From positions 1 to 64,000 of the forward strand of contig CAJTOI010000010.1 in the NCBI GenBank assembly GCA_910577925.1: DNA of 64,000 nucleotides, written 5' to 3'. A program made the translations under genes and the position numbers. The DNA is from an uncultured Roseburia sp. GTDB lineage: Bacteria > Bacillota > Clostridia > Lachnospirales > Lachnospiraceae. The number at the start of each line of letters is the position of its first letter. Positions within the stretch are counted from its first letter, which is position 1. Shown here piece by piece: positions 8,545 to 17,287 of this stretch. The notes below the pieces were generated by a model. That model had not been told where the DNA came from, did not search any database, and saw nothing but the letters and a program-made list of their open reading frames with translations.

Positions 8545-9558
8545 TTATCCTTCGCTGTTCCTGTAATCCGATACCATCCGGTAGAACTTCTCGGCCTGCG
8601 TATGGCATCTTTTCAGCTGCTCAAACTCATCGGCGCCGGAAATACATACCTCAAAATCGGCCGGCAGCTCAAGCGGCGCTTTTGCCAGATGTTTCGCGAT
8701 CAGATCCCAGTCCAGGATTCCTCTCCCGAGAGTCCCGTCCACATTCGGAATCCAATGCGCATCGTGCAGAAGCACTTCCCGATCCGCACTCTCCTCATCC
8801 TCCTGGTATAAGAGTTCATCGGGTATCGACTCATTGTCCTGCAGATGCGTCGCATACAGGCGGTCGTTATACTTCTTTAAGAAATGGTAATAATCCTCCC
8901 GGCACATCAGCGCCCCATGGCCGGAATCCCATGCAAATCCCAGAAAATCATCCGAATAGCGATCAAACAGCAGGTCAAACTGTTCGTCCTGGTATTTCTG
9001 CGGCGTACAGATCAGGTTTTCCAGCGCGATGCGCACCCCGGCCGCCACCGCATACTCCTTCACCTCATCGAAAGATTTAAACACCTGACGGTAATAAAGC
9101 TCTTTTTCCTCCGGCTGTTCTTCAAACATCCGATACGGCAGCTGCATGTGGAGCACCATAACGGAAGCGCCGATATGGGAACACAGGTCAATCCGGTTCT
9201 TCAAAAGGTCTACCCCGGCCAGTCTTGTATACTCATTCTTTGACGTGTAGTCCTTGCGGATCTCCGTAAAACGGTAGCGGTTCCGAAATACCGGTTTCCC
9301 GTCTTTTATGACCGTCCTCTTTCCTCCTTCCGTCGCATGGATGCTGTGCGCCTTAATATTGTAATGGCGCAGCACATCCCGCGCCTGGAACATCTCGCTC
9401 GGACTGTAGAGATATTCCCCCTCCCAGTTCTGCATCCACTGGGTATGGGTAAACCCCGCCTTTGCCAGATTGGATATCTGCCGCTCAATATCAATCCAGC
9501 TGTGAAGATCACTGTTGTAGTCCGTCTCACAGGAACTTAATAAAGTTAATTCAGACAT
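8545..9558 (-). CDS. Sugar-phosphate isomerase/epimerase-like TIM barrel protein
   Basis: 337 residues from ATG 9558, selected because GGAGGA lies just upstream (an upstream in-frame start at 9687 lacks one and overlaps the MFS gene). AP-endonuclease-2-type TIM barrel: HSIHATEG, metal-binding glutamate region ALENLICTP, FAWDSGHGALM, ATHLQDNES and a late GILDWDLI segment. Members act as isomerases or epimerases on sugars and inositols using a divalent metal. Placed 26 bp after the MFS gene, so probably it processes what that transporter imports. The exact substrate cannot be read from sequence. Confidence 0.82.
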   Translation of the reverse strand: MSELTLLSSCETDYNSDLHSWIDIERQISNLAKAGFTHTQWMQNWEGEYLYSPSEMFQARDVLRHYNIKAHSIHATEGGKRTVIKDGKPVFRNRYRFTEIRKDYTSKNEYTRLAGVDLLKNRIDLCSHIGASVMVLHMQLPYRMFEEQPEEKELYYRQVFKSFDEVKEYAVAAGVRIALENLICTPQKYQDEQFDLLFDRYSDDFLGFAWDSGHGALMCREDYYHFLKKYNDRLYATHLQDNESIPDELLYQEDEESADREVLLHDAHWIPNVDGTLGRGILDWDLIAKHLAKAPLELPADFEVCISGADEFEQLKRCHTQAEKFYRMVSDYRNSEG

Positions 9559-9584
9559 AAGTCCTCCTCCGTCGCTCTCGCCGA

Positions 9585-10862
9585 TTATACATTCTGTGCC
9601 GCTTCGATTGCTTTCTGGTTCATTCTGCGAAGAACAAAGCCGCAGACAAATCCGATTGCGGACAGAACCGCCATCGCGATAAAGCAATGATGGTAGCCTG
9701 CGAGCGGTGTCGCCGTCCCCTCATACTTGTCGACCATATTTCCGGATACCGTGTACAGAAAGATTTCCGGTGCGTAGGTGACAAGCGAGATCACGCCGGA
9801 TGCCGTACCTGCCAGACGCTTCGGAACCAGCACCTCGTCAATCGTCGAGAAATAAAGCGCTTTTATGCTGTACAGGCACAGACCGTATACAACGAAGTTT
9901 GCCACTACAAGCGGAACCGCCGCTCCTCCGGTCGGGATAATCACATACACGCACGCAAAAACTGCCATTCCCACAAATGCGTATGTAATAAACCGAATCC
10001 GGCTGCCGATTTTATCTGCGATAATTCCGGCCACAAACGCGCCGACCATCATCATAAAGTAGGTACGGATGACACTTAAGTTTGCCACCACGGAATCACT
10101 CAGACCGAACGCCGCGGACAGATAAGCCGTCACATATCCGTGGAAAATCAGTGCGGAATAATTGCAGATTCCCAGCATACCGCAGAGCCATACTCTCGGC
10201 ATCTTTGCAACTTCCATGAAATCTTTCATGTTCAGGTCATTTTTCTTTTTCTCAATCGGCGTCGACGGCTTATCGTCTTTCATGAAAATCGCCGCGCACA
10301 CACCTGCAACGATCAGAAGCACGCTGTAATAAAGAATCGCATTCTTCATTCCGCCGACTCCGTCGGATGCCATCGAAAAGACTGCAACCGAACCGAACGC
10401 GGCCACCGTTCCGACCAGGCCGCGGCCGCCCTCAAGGAATCCGAACAGGCGTCCCTGCTCCTCCGGGCCTCCCAGACCGTTAATCGATTTTACCATTGCG
10501 GCCCAGAACGTAAATACGGTTGTAACCGCGAACACCGCGTGGATTACGACCAGCCAGATAAAGCCCGGCATTGTCCAGTACCAGAGACCTGCAGCTGCCG
10601 TCCCGATACAGGAAAATACGATCAGTTTCTTGGAGCTGAACTTATCCGCCAGGATTCCTCCCGGGAAATAGCAGATAAAGTTGACGATTCCGTACGCCGA
10701 CATAATCAGACCGAGCTGTGTCTTTGTCGCACCCGTTGCCGCCTGCAGAGGCTCCATATAGGTCTCCCTCAGGTACGGCAGCTTTGTGATAAGACCGCCG
10801 GCAAACGCTACGATAATCAGCGTAAGCCATTTGGTTGCATTCGAAGTTTTTTGGTTTTCCAT
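9585..10862 (-). CDS. Major facilitator superfamily transporter
   Basis: 425 residues and twelve hydrophobic helices. The loop between helices 2 and 3 carries GGILADKFSSKK, an MFS signature A variant, repeated in the second half as GIIADKIGSR. First gene of the operon behind a promoter at 10997-11024 and a leader terminator at 10911-10966. Its pairing with a sugar isomerase suggests a sugar, sugar acid or polyol substrate, while the BCCT later in the operon suggests a quaternary amine. One compound containing both parts, or two parallel substrates, would fit. Confidence 0.88.
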   Translation of the reverse strand: MENQKTSNATKWLTLIIVAFAGGLITKLPYLRETYMEPLQAATGATKTQLGLIMSAYGIVNFICYFPGGILADKFSSKKLIVFSCIGTAAAGLWYWTMPGFIWLVVIHAVFAVTTVFTFWAAMVKSINGLGGPEEQGRLFGFLEGGRGLVGTVAAFGSVAVFSMASDGVGGMKNAILYYSVLLIVAGVCAAIFMKDDKPSTPIEKKKNDLNMKDFMEVAKMPRVWLCGMLGICNYSALIFHGYVTAYLSAAFGLSDSVVANLSVIRTYFMMMVGAFVAGIIADKIGSRIRFITYAFVGMAVFACVYVIIPTGGAAVPLVVANFVVYGLCLYSIKALYFSTIDEVLVPKRLAGTASGVISLVTYAPEIFLYTVSGNMVDKYEGTATPLAGYHHCFIAMAVLSAIGFVCGFVLRRMNQKAIEAAQNV

Positions 10863-10910
10863 AAAAAATCTCCTCTCTCCTTAGTTATTGTTTTACCAGC
10901 ACAGATACCG

Positions 10911-10966
10911 ATAAAAATAAAAAACAGCAGAAAGATACCAAGCTATACTTGATATTTTCCTGCTGT
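10911..10966 (-). terminator. Leader attenuator (intrinsic terminator upstream of MFS operon)
   Basis: On the minus strand a 20-bp hairpin (arms 10947-10966 and 10924-10943; 19 of 20 positions pair, counting three G-U) with a 3-nt loop is followed by a tract of six T, A, five T. It sits after the promoter and about 50 nt before the MFS start codon, so it must be bypassed for expression. A second inverted repeat, CCGATAA at 10977-10983 with its complement at 10908-10914, spans the terminator and could form an alternative pairing. Confidence 0.82.
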
Positions 10967-10996
10967 CTCCTGTCTCTTATCGGAAAATCTATGCTT

Positions 10997-11024
10997 ATTA
11001 TATCATTTTGCCCTAAAAAGTCAA
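10997..11024 (-). promoter_or_regulatory. Promoter of the MFS/isomerase/kinase/BCCT/MCP operon
   Basis: On the minus strand TTGACT (11019-11024), 16-bp spacer, TATAAT (10997-11002). The start would be near 10990, giving a leader of about 128 nt that contains the terminator hairpin. Confidence 0.75.
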
Positions 11025-11085
11025 GTATCTTTGCGTTTTTTGCACGTTTTGAACAAAAAATAACATATCGACAATGAGCCGGATG

Positions 11086-11517
11086 CTATTTTTTGTTCCC
11101 GGCGCGCAGCAGCCTGATAATCCGGTATTCGAAGATTCCTGCCGTCATAAGAATCAGCGTCACGACGACAAGGCTGTATCCCTCGTTCATCTCTTTTCCC
11201 ATCACGTCGCAGACGCTGGTGAAGAGCAGGCCGAACACAAAGATAAGCTTAATCAGGCGCACCATCTGTATCGTGAGCCGGCGGATCTTTCCGGCGCACA
11301 CTTCCTCTGTGAGGCCGTTCACCCGCTCGGGGTACACCGCAAGCATCGTAAGCCCTGCATACACCAAAAGCATCGCCGCCACGTTCATCACGATATTCGT
11401 CAGTTTGGCGCCGTATAGGATCCCGTAATAAATCTGAAGTCCCAGATAAAGAAACGCAGAGACAAGTCCCACCGCCTCCGCAATCATATCCGGCCATGTC
11501 ATCTCATTTCTATGCAT
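11086..11517 (-). CDS. Small hydrophobic membrane protein of unknown function
   Basis: 143 residues with four predicted membrane helices (around 12-33, 36-60, 85-105 and 112-132) and a basic C-terminus. I recognise no family. The start overlaps the end of the glycosylase gene by 8 bp, so the two are probably cotranscribed and translationally coupled. It ends about 60 bp before the promoter of the next minus-strand operon. Confidence 0.65.
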   Translation of the reverse strand: MHRNEMTWPDMIAEAVGLVSAFLYLGLQIYYGILYGAKLTNIVMNVAAMLLVYAGLTMLAVYPERVNGLTEEVCAGKIRRLTIQMVRLIKLIFVFGLLFTSVCDVMGKEMNEGYSLVVVTLILMTAGIFEYRIIRLLRAGNKK

Positions 11518-11989
11518 TGATTCTGCTCCCCCATGCCTCCGTCAGACGCTCCAGACTCCACGCCGCATTCGCCGGGCTCGTGGACGGCAGCTTTTCAATA
11601 TCCTCCCCGCAGTATTTTCGGTATAATCGATACGCAGTGTCCCCGTTTGCAAAAATCCTCCGGATATCCGCGTTCTGTTTTATCACGTTCATATCGTTTG
11701 CGGTCACGTTGCGTATGGAACTGTCCGAGGAACCCGTGATATCGCAGGAGGCGATCACATCCCACACCGCCACACGATGCTGCAGCAGAAATGCCTTTTT
11801 CTCCGGTATCGTCACGGGAATCTCCCCGCCGTAAATACCGGCCAGCACCCGCCAGAAACGGTTCTGGGGATGCCCGTAATAAAAGCAGCTCTCTCTCGAT
11901 TTTACCGACGGAAAAGAGCCCAGTATCAATATCTCCGAGTGTGCGTCATAAACCGGTTCAAAATTGTGTACGACATGCGTCGTCTCCAT
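11510..11989 (-). CDS. DNA-deoxyinosine (hypoxanthine) glycosylase, UDG superfamily
   Basis: 159 residues. The N-terminal motif ILGSFPSVKSRES followed by YYGHPQNRFW is characteristic of the small hypoxanthine-DNA glycosylase branch of the uracil-DNA glycosylase superfamily. The late STSPANA takes the place of the HPSP-type motif. It would excise deaminated adenine from DNA at the start of base excision repair. It is divergent from asnA, with the asnA promoter in the shared 177-bp gap. Confidence 0.85.
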   Translation of the reverse strand: METTHVVHNFEPVYDAHSEILILGSFPSVKSRESCFYYGHPQNRFWRVLAGIYGGEIPVTIPEKKAFLLQHRVAVWDVIASCDITGSSDSSIRNVTANDMNVIKQNADIRRIFANGDTAYRLYRKYCGEDIEKLPSTSPANAAWSLERLTEAWGSRINA

Positions 11990-12060
11990 CCGCCGTCCCT
12001 CCCCTGTCCTTATTCCCCTCTAGTATACGTGCATTATTTTTAAAATTCAATCATCTTTTC

Positions 12061-12088
12061 TTGAAAAAAAAGACGCATATGGTATAAT
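12061..12088 (+). promoter_or_regulatory. asnA promoter
   Basis: TTGAAA (12061-12066), 16-bp spacer, TATAAT (12083-12088). Predicted start is near 12095, so the leader is about 72 nt. Confidence 0.75.
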
Positions 12089-12096
12089 AATCTCGC

Positions 12097-12145
12097 TGGC
12101 GCGAACCAACCGGCTCACGACCGCGGGCCATTAAAAGTTGCGCCA
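12097..12145 (+). promoter_or_regulatory. Structured 5' leader of asnA
   Basis: TGGCGC-G-AAC at 12097-12106 pairs with GTTGCGCCA at 12137-12145 (9 bp, one bulged G). An inner 5-bp helix is possible between GGCTC (12112-12116) and GGGCC. The ribosome binding site GAGGAG lies just downstream. No T-box consensus or U-tract is present, so I cannot assign a known riboswitch. Confidence 0.4.
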
Positions 12146-12166
12146 TATCAGAGAGGAGAACCTTCC

Positions 12167-13177
12167 ATGGAAAATCTTATCATTCCAAAAGATTATCATT
12201 CCGCACTTAATTTACATGATACACAGATCGCCATCAAGACAGCCAAAGACTTCTTTCAGGGACTGCTTGCGCTTCGCCTGAACTTAACCCGCGTGTCCGC
12301 ACCGCTTTTTGTCGATCCGGCCTCAGGCTTAAACGACAACCTAAACGGCGTCGAACGACCGGTGTCCTTTGACATCAAAGGGCAGGACGACCGCGAAGCC
12401 GAGGTGGTGCAGTCTCTCGCAAAATGGAAGCGCTACGCGCTCAAAAAGTACGGCTTTTCCTACGGCGAAGGCCTTTACACCGACATGAACGCCATCCGCC
12501 GCGACGAGGACACGGACAATATCCACTCCGTCTTTGTCGACCAGTGGGACTGGGAGCGCATCATCAAAAAGGAAGAGCGCAACCTCGACACTTTAAAATC
12601 CATCGTCGATATCGTTTACAAGTGCCTGTGCAAGACCGAAAAATACATGGCAATCCAGTACGACTACATAGAAGAATTTCTGCCGCACGATATTTTCTTT
12701 ATCACGACGCAGGAGCTCGCCGATATGTTCCCGAATTACACGCCGAAAGAGCGGGAGTACTATATCACCAAGACAAAGGGCGCGGTCTGCCTGTTGAAAA
12801 TCGGCGATAAGCTCGAAAACGGCGAACCCCATGACGGGCGTGCACCGGACTATGACGACTGGGAGTTAAATGCCGACATTCTGGTGTACTATCCGATTCT
12901 GGACATCGCGCTCGAGCTCTCCTCGATGGGAATCCGCGTCGACAGTGAGGCCCTTTTATCCCAGCTGAAAAAAGCCGGCTGCGAAAATCGGGCGGAGCTT
13001 CCGTTCCAGAAAGCGATTCTCAATGAGGAACTTCCCTACACGATCGGCGGCGGCATCGGCCAGTCGCGCATCTGTATGTTTTTCCTGCGCAAGGCTCACA
13101 TCGGCGAGGTACAGTCATCCCTGTGGACCGTGGAAACCGTCGATGCCTGCGAGGAATGCGGCATCCAGCTGCTGTAA
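12167..13177 (+). CDS. asnA: Aspartate-ammonia ligase (asparagine synthetase A)
   Basis: 336 residues, full length for AsnA. It makes asparagine from aspartate, ammonia and ATP through an aspartyl-adenylate and is related to class II aminoacyl-tRNA synthetases. Recognisable blocks are LTRVSAPLFV, the GVERPVSFDIK stretch, GLYTDMNAIRRDE, SVFVDQWDWE and the C-terminal GGGIGQSRICMFFLRKAHIGEVQ. Monocistronic: own promoter, GAGGAG site ahead of ATG, and a strong terminator 14 bp after the stop codon. Confidence 0.96.
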   Translation: MENLIIPKDYHSALNLHDTQIAIKTAKDFFQGLLALRLNLTRVSAPLFVDPASGLNDNLNGVERPVSFDIKGQDDREAEVVQSLAKWKRYALKKYGFSYGEGLYTDMNAIRRDEDTDNIHSVFVDQWDWERIIKKEERNLDTLKSIVDIVYKCLCKTEKYMAIQYDYIEEFLPHDIFFITTQELADMFPNYTPKEREYYITKTKGAVCLLKIGDKLENGEPHDGRAPDYDDWELNADILVYYPILDIALELSSMGIRVDSEALLSQLKKAGCENRAELPFQKAILNEELPYTIGGGIGQSRICMFFLRKAHIGEVQSSLWTVETVDACEECGIQLL

Positions 13178-13190
13178 AAACTATTTCAAA

Positions 13191-13227
13191 AAAACGGGAG
13201 AAAAGCAATCGCTTTTCTCCCGTTTTT
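13191..13227. terminator. Bidirectional intrinsic terminator after asnA
   Basis: 16-bp stem (13191-13206 with 13211-13226) with an AATC loop. T8 follows on the plus strand and a T-tract on the minus strand, so it can end both asnA and the convergent S1-protein operon. Confidence 0.92.
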
Positions 13228-13262
13228 TTTGAGACAGCGGATGATACGCTCCGCTGTTTTTG

Positions 13263-14165
13263 TCAGTCTAATTTGATTCCCGCAAGCAGTGATCCGAGGC
13301 TTGTTCCCGTGGACTCCTTGCTGGTGTATTCGGCGAGATCTGCAAGCTCCTCCGTATCCACCATCTCCTCCTCAAGCGCTTTCATGCTCAGGCTGATTTT
13401 ATTGTCGTTGGTATTCAGCACTTTGGCTTTTACCTTCTGCCCCACCTTTAAAACCTCGGAGGGCTTTCCGATTCTGCGCCCGCAGATCTGCGAAATGTGA
13501 ACCAGTCCGCTCAGCCCGTCTCCGAGGCTGATAAAAGCGCCGTAAGGCATCAGCGACTCCACGGTGCCCTCGAGAACCGTGCCCGGAACGATCATCGAAA
13601 TCCTGTGATTGCGCGCGTCCGCCTCCGCCTCTCTCGCGACGGCCTTCCCGGAGAGCACAAGCTTTTCTTTTCCGGCGTCCACCGTAATCACGCGTACCGG
13701 AATCTCCTTTCCGATCCATTCGTCGGTATTCTCCACATAGTTCAGCGTAATCTGTGAAGCCGGGATAAACGCGCGAATCCCCTCCAGATAGGCCACCACG
13801 CCGGCCTTTACGCTCTCCTTAATGCGGACGGTGACGGTAGTCTCCTCCTCGAGCATGCGCTGCAGCTTCTCCCATGCGAGCTCGTCATTGGCCTCCTTCT
13901 TTGAGAGAAGGATATTTCCGGCCCCGTCATCGGTCCGTATCACCGACGCCTCTATCACGTCTCCCACATGCACCTGTTCGAGCACGGCAAAGTCAGGATC
14001 GCTGCTTATGTCCTCCGTCTTGATAATCCCCGGCGCATAATAGCGCAAATCAAGCGTAACCTGCTCCTCGTTCACATCTATCACCGTACCGGAAATAATA
14101 TCCCCTTCCCTGATACGGCGAAAGGACGCCTCCAGCTCCTCTTTGTAATCATCCATTGTCTCCAT
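13263..14165 (-). CDS. S1 RNA-binding domain protein (30S S1-like)
   Basis: 300 residues from ATG 14165, chosen for the AGGAGGG 7 nt upstream; the longer in-frame ORF runs into the kinase gene. Three S1 OB-fold repeats lie at about 20-90, 105-172 and 190-260. The last is the most canonical (GTVESLMPYGAFISL, LSGLVHISQI, KAKVLNTNDNKISLSMK). Short S1-like proteins of this kind in Firmicutes bind mRNA or ribosomes, but they lack the full array of E. coli S1. Last gene of the DedA/GT4/two-component/S1 series, 31 bp after the kinase. Confidence 0.87.
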   Translation of the reverse strand: METMDDYKEELEASFRRIREGDIISGTVIDVNEEQVTLDLRYYAPGIIKTEDISSDPDFAVLEQVHVGDVIEASVIRTDDGAGNILLSKKEANDELAWEKLQRMLEEETTVTVRIKESVKAGVVAYLEGIRAFIPASQITLNYVENTDEWIGKEIPVRVITVDAGKEKLVLSGKAVAREAEADARNHRISMIVPGTVLEGTVESLMPYGAFISLGDGLSGLVHISQICGRRIGKPSEVLKVGQKVKAKVLNTNDNKISLSMKALEEEMVDTEELADLAEYTSKESTGTSLGSLLAGIKLD

Positions 14166-14196
14166 GGCAATTCCCTCCTGTATGCTTCTGCGTGCA

Positions 14197-16503
14197 TTAT
14201 ACCATATCCCCGAAACAGATGACAACCTTAAATAAATCTCCGTCCACCGCCACATGCAGTTTTCCGTTCTGCACCTCGGCAAAACTCTTTGCGATCGCAA
14301 GCCCGAGTCCGGAACCTTCCGTATTTCTCGCGGAATCCCCGCGCACAAACCGCTCCGTCAAATCCTCCGAGCTGACGGTCAGCTCCTCAGCCGACATATT
14401 TTTCATCACGATCTCGACGCCCGAAACAGGTCCCGCACCCGTGCGCCGCACTTCCACATAGACACGGCTGCCCGGCATCGCATATTTTACGACATTGACA
14501 AACAGGTTTTCAAAGATACGGTAGGTCTTCTGGGAATCCAGCCTTTGCACGAGCTTTTCCTCAGGCACATTCCAGCGCAGGTCCAGTCCCTGCTCCGCAA
14601 ATTTATCCGCATGTTCGATGCTGACCTGTTTTAAGAGATTTACCACATCCACATCCACAAGGTTTAGGGTGACGTTATTGCTGCTGGCTTTGCTGACCTC
14701 AAACAGATCCTCTATCAGAACCTTCAGACGGAGGCTCTTCTTCTCTAACGTGTCAATATAAGCCTTCCGCTCTTCCTCCGTGATATCCTCCTTTTTCAAA
14801 AGCTCGATATAAGTCGTAATCGCCGTCAGCGGCGTTTTTAAATCATGGGAGACATTTGTGATCAGCTCCGTCTTCATCCGCTGGCTCTTCACCTCCTCAT
14901 CGACCGCCCGCTTAAAGCCGGTGCGCACCTGCTCTAACTCTCCTTTGATCGGCTCAAATACGCCGATATCCTCGGTAATTACGGTATTCAAATCCCCCAT
15001 CGCAATCCGGTTCACGCCTCTTTGCAGCACCTGATAATCCCGGACAATCTTGTCATAATATTTTTTTATCAGGAAAAACAGCACGACAGAGTAAACGACA
15101 AGCGCAAAAATACCAAAGAACCAAAGACAGGAGCATAACACCAGCACCGCAAAATTAACCGCTACGATCTTTATGATCGTCTTTATGGATTTCTGCGAAA
15201 AATCTATGTGCTGTACCTCCGTGACAAACTTTTTCCAGATGCGCGAGACAAGCGGTATGATCTGATAGCAGAAGCTGTACTGCCTGATATATTCCCACAG
15301 CCCCAGCGTAAACACCGGGCGCAGAAAGCGCAGGCTTACGTACCACACAAAGTAAATGCAGAATACGCCAAACACACTGCCCGTTATCGTTCCGACTACC
15401 TCCCAGGCCCCCGCAAACTGATTCGCGGTAAACGCACGGTAAATATCTCCGATTCCTTCCCATTCGCTCCAATCCCCTGCCAGAGATACCATCGCCTCCC
15501 GCATCGCCATCACGCAGATGACCCCGATTACCGCAGCCTCCATCAGATACCAATTTCCGGGGCGGTTCATCGACAGATACTCCGGCAGTTCCTGTTCCGC
15601 AAGCATCTGTCCGTCCATTCCGGACATGCGTACCCTGCGGCTCGTCATCACAAGCATCAGCGCAGCCACCAGTGTCAGCCCTGCCAGATACACCGCCGCG
15701 GTTCCCGATGACGCATATACATAGCGATAATAGTAATAATCGTTATTGAGATGATCCGATGTCTTCCATGCAATCTGCTCCGATGCGTCCGGCGTGATTC
15801 CGAAGATCACTTTAAAATTAACCGGCGTACCGACCGTGACATCCGTAATTTCCATACCGTACAGATCATTCAGACCTGTCCGCAGGGAATCCTTTCGGTC
15901 CGCCTGCAGAAAGCTCTTAATCAGCAGATCGCCAAACTCGCTCCCCGCATCCGCCGCCCCCGCATGAATCTCAAAGACACCGTTTTCATTAAAACCGAGC
16001 GTGAAATAGTCGTCGTAATAACTGTCAAGCGCTTCTTTTTCTGTCTCGGACCCAAGCACCGCTTTCTCTAACGCTCTTTCCGTGTTCTTCTCATAGGTCC
16101 CGTCCGGCAGCAGCACACAGTAATCCACAGCGGAACGGTATTGTTCAAACTCATTGCTCCAATTTTCAAGGAAATCATTGATTCTGCCCGCATATTCGCT
16201 TTCCTGCTGCTCTGAGGCGCTTCTCTCCGCCTTCATATAGACGTCCGCTGCAGACATATTTTCTTCACGCTGCGCATACTCAAGATTCAAAACATAGCAG
16301 GCGTGATACAGCAGTTTTACCGCGGCTTCGTTAATATCCTTCTCCTGCTTCATCATCTCGATATTGCGTCGTTCAAGCTCCCCATTCGCCCGGCGCGCGA
16401 TTCCCGGAAACGTACATACGCTCAGAACCGCCGCCAGCGCTATCGCCCCTATAATCACACAATTTCTGTTTTTACGATTGTTTTTCAATTTTATATCCAA
16501 CAC
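14197..16503 (-). CDS. Membrane sensor histidine kinase with large N-terminal sensor
   Basis: 768 residues starting at a GTG (16503), with AAAGGTGG upstream. It begins inside the regulator gene (32-bp overlap). One N-terminal helix (about 15-35) and an extracellular domain to about 260 are followed by several helices up to about 490. Then come a HAMP-like region, phosphoacceptor H553 in SHDLKTPLTAI, and the ATPase domain with N-box NLFVNVVKYA and G-box GSGLGLAIAKSF. The multi-helix middle segment is larger than in ordinary kinases. The stimulus is unknown. Confidence 0.9.
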   Translation of the reverse strand: MLDIKLKNNRKNRNCVIIGAIALAAVLSVCTFPGIARRANGELERRNIEMMKQEKDINEAAVKLLYHACYVLNLEYAQREENMSAADVYMKAERSASEQQESEYAGRINDFLENWSNEFEQYRSAVDYCVLLPDGTYEKNTERALEKAVLGSETEKEALDSYYDDYFTLGFNENGVFEIHAGAADAGSEFGDLLIKSFLQADRKDSLRTGLNDLYGMEITDVTVGTPVNFKVIFGITPDASEQIAWKTSDHLNNDYYYYRYVYASSGTAAVYLAGLTLVAALMLVMTSRRVRMSGMDGQMLAEQELPEYLSMNRPGNWYLMEAAVIGVICVMAMREAMVSLAGDWSEWEGIGDIYRAFTANQFAGAWEVVGTITGSVFGVFCIYFVWYVSLRFLRPVFTLGLWEYIRQYSFCYQIIPLVSRIWKKFVTEVQHIDFSQKSIKTIIKIVAVNFAVLVLCSCLWFFGIFALVVYSVVLFFLIKKYYDKIVRDYQVLQRGVNRIAMGDLNTVITEDIGVFEPIKGELEQVRTGFKRAVDEEVKSQRMKTELITNVSHDLKTPLTAITTYIELLKKEDITEEERKAYIDTLEKKSLRLKVLIEDLFEVSKASSNNVTLNLVDVDVVNLLKQVSIEHADKFAEQGLDLRWNVPEEKLVQRLDSQKTYRIFENLFVNVVKYAMPGSRVYVEVRRTGAGPVSGVEIVMKNMSAEELTVSSEDLTERFVRGDSARNTEGSGLGLAIAKSFAEVQNGKLHVAVDGDLFKVVICFGDMV

Positions 16504-17179
16504 CCCACACCACCTTTAAATATTTCGGCTCCTTCGGGTTTATCTCGATTTTGTCCCGAATATTCCTCACATGCACCATAATTGTATCCGTATTGACCGC
16601 CTTTTCGTTCCATACACGCTCGTAGATTTCTTCCGCGGAATACACTCTTCCCGGCGTCCGCATCAAAAGCGCGAGAATCTTAAACTCCGTCGGCGTCATT
16701 TTTACCGGGTTTCCGTCCACAAGCACTTCCACCGTCTCCTCGTTGAGCTCAATCCCGCCGACCGCATACACCGTTTCATTCTGCAGCGCAGCTGCCGTGC
16801 GGTTTTGAAATTTCGTATAGCGCCGCAGCTGCGAATTGACCCGGGCCATCAGCTCCAAAGACGTAAACGGCTTTGTGACATAGTCGTCCGCCCCGATATT
16901 TAAGCCGATGACCTTATCCGTCTCCTCCGACTTTGCAGAGAGCATGATCACCGGGAAATCGTATTTCTCACGCAGCTTCATCGTCATTGTCACCCCGTCC
17001 ATCCGCGGCATCATGATATCTACGATTGCCAGATGAATTTCGTGCTCTTCCATGGCCGCAAGTCCCTCAACCCCGTCTGCCGCCTTGTATACATTGTAAT
17101 TCTGACTTTTCAGAAAAATTTCGATTCCGTCCCGGATTTCTTTGTCATCCTCCACGATTAAAATGTTGTATGCGTTCAT
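16472..17179 (-). CDS. OmpR-family response regulator
   Basis: 235 residues. Receiver domain with phosphoacceptor D54 (AIVDIMMPRMDG), conserved K near AKPFTSLELMARV-type loop (here YVTKPFTSLEL), and a C-terminal winged-helix DNA-binding domain ending in VWGVGYKIEK. It is paired with the overlapping kinase. A 22-bp-spaced direct repeat at 17246-17287, just upstream of the start, is a candidate autoregulatory site. Confidence 0.93.
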   Translation of the reverse strand: MNAYNILIVEDDKEIRDGIEIFLKSQNYNVYKAADGVEGLAAMEEHEIHLAIVDIMMPRMDGVTMTMKLREKYDFPVIMLSAKSEETDKVIGLNIGADDYVTKPFTSLELMARVNSQLRRYTKFQNRTAAALQNETVYAVGGIELNEETVEVLVDGNPVKMTPTEFKILALLMRTPGRVYSAEEIYERVWNEKAVNTDTIMVHVRNIRDKIEINPKEPKYLKVVWGVGYKIEKQS

Positions 17180-17245
17180 GTTTCCTCTCGTTTCCGCGCC
17201 GCGTTTTGCGCATGTTTTTACGTCCGCACTGCGAACTTATAATGG

Positions 17246-17287
17246 CTCACGTCAGTGAGGCTATTGACTCTCGTCAGTGAGACTATT
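17246..17287 (-). promoter_or_regulatory. Direct-repeat operator candidate upstream of response regulator
   Basis: Two copies of CTCnCGTCAGTGAGnCTATT at 17246-17265 and 17268-17287, 22 bp apart (two helical turns). Each also holds a partial palindrome (CTCAC/GTGAG). On the minus strand a TATAAG -10 box lies immediately downstream with no good -35 box, the layout expected for an activator-dependent OmpR-family promoter. Confidence 0.6.

Noticed and set aside
7836..9080. 414-codon plus-strand ORF across kinase and isomerase genes
   Set aside because: Crosses two real minus-strand genes and the hairpin between them; Pro/Arg-rich junk-like translation.
12089..12166. T-box leader for asnA
   Set aside because: No TGGNACC-type T-box motif and no terminator between promoter and start codon.
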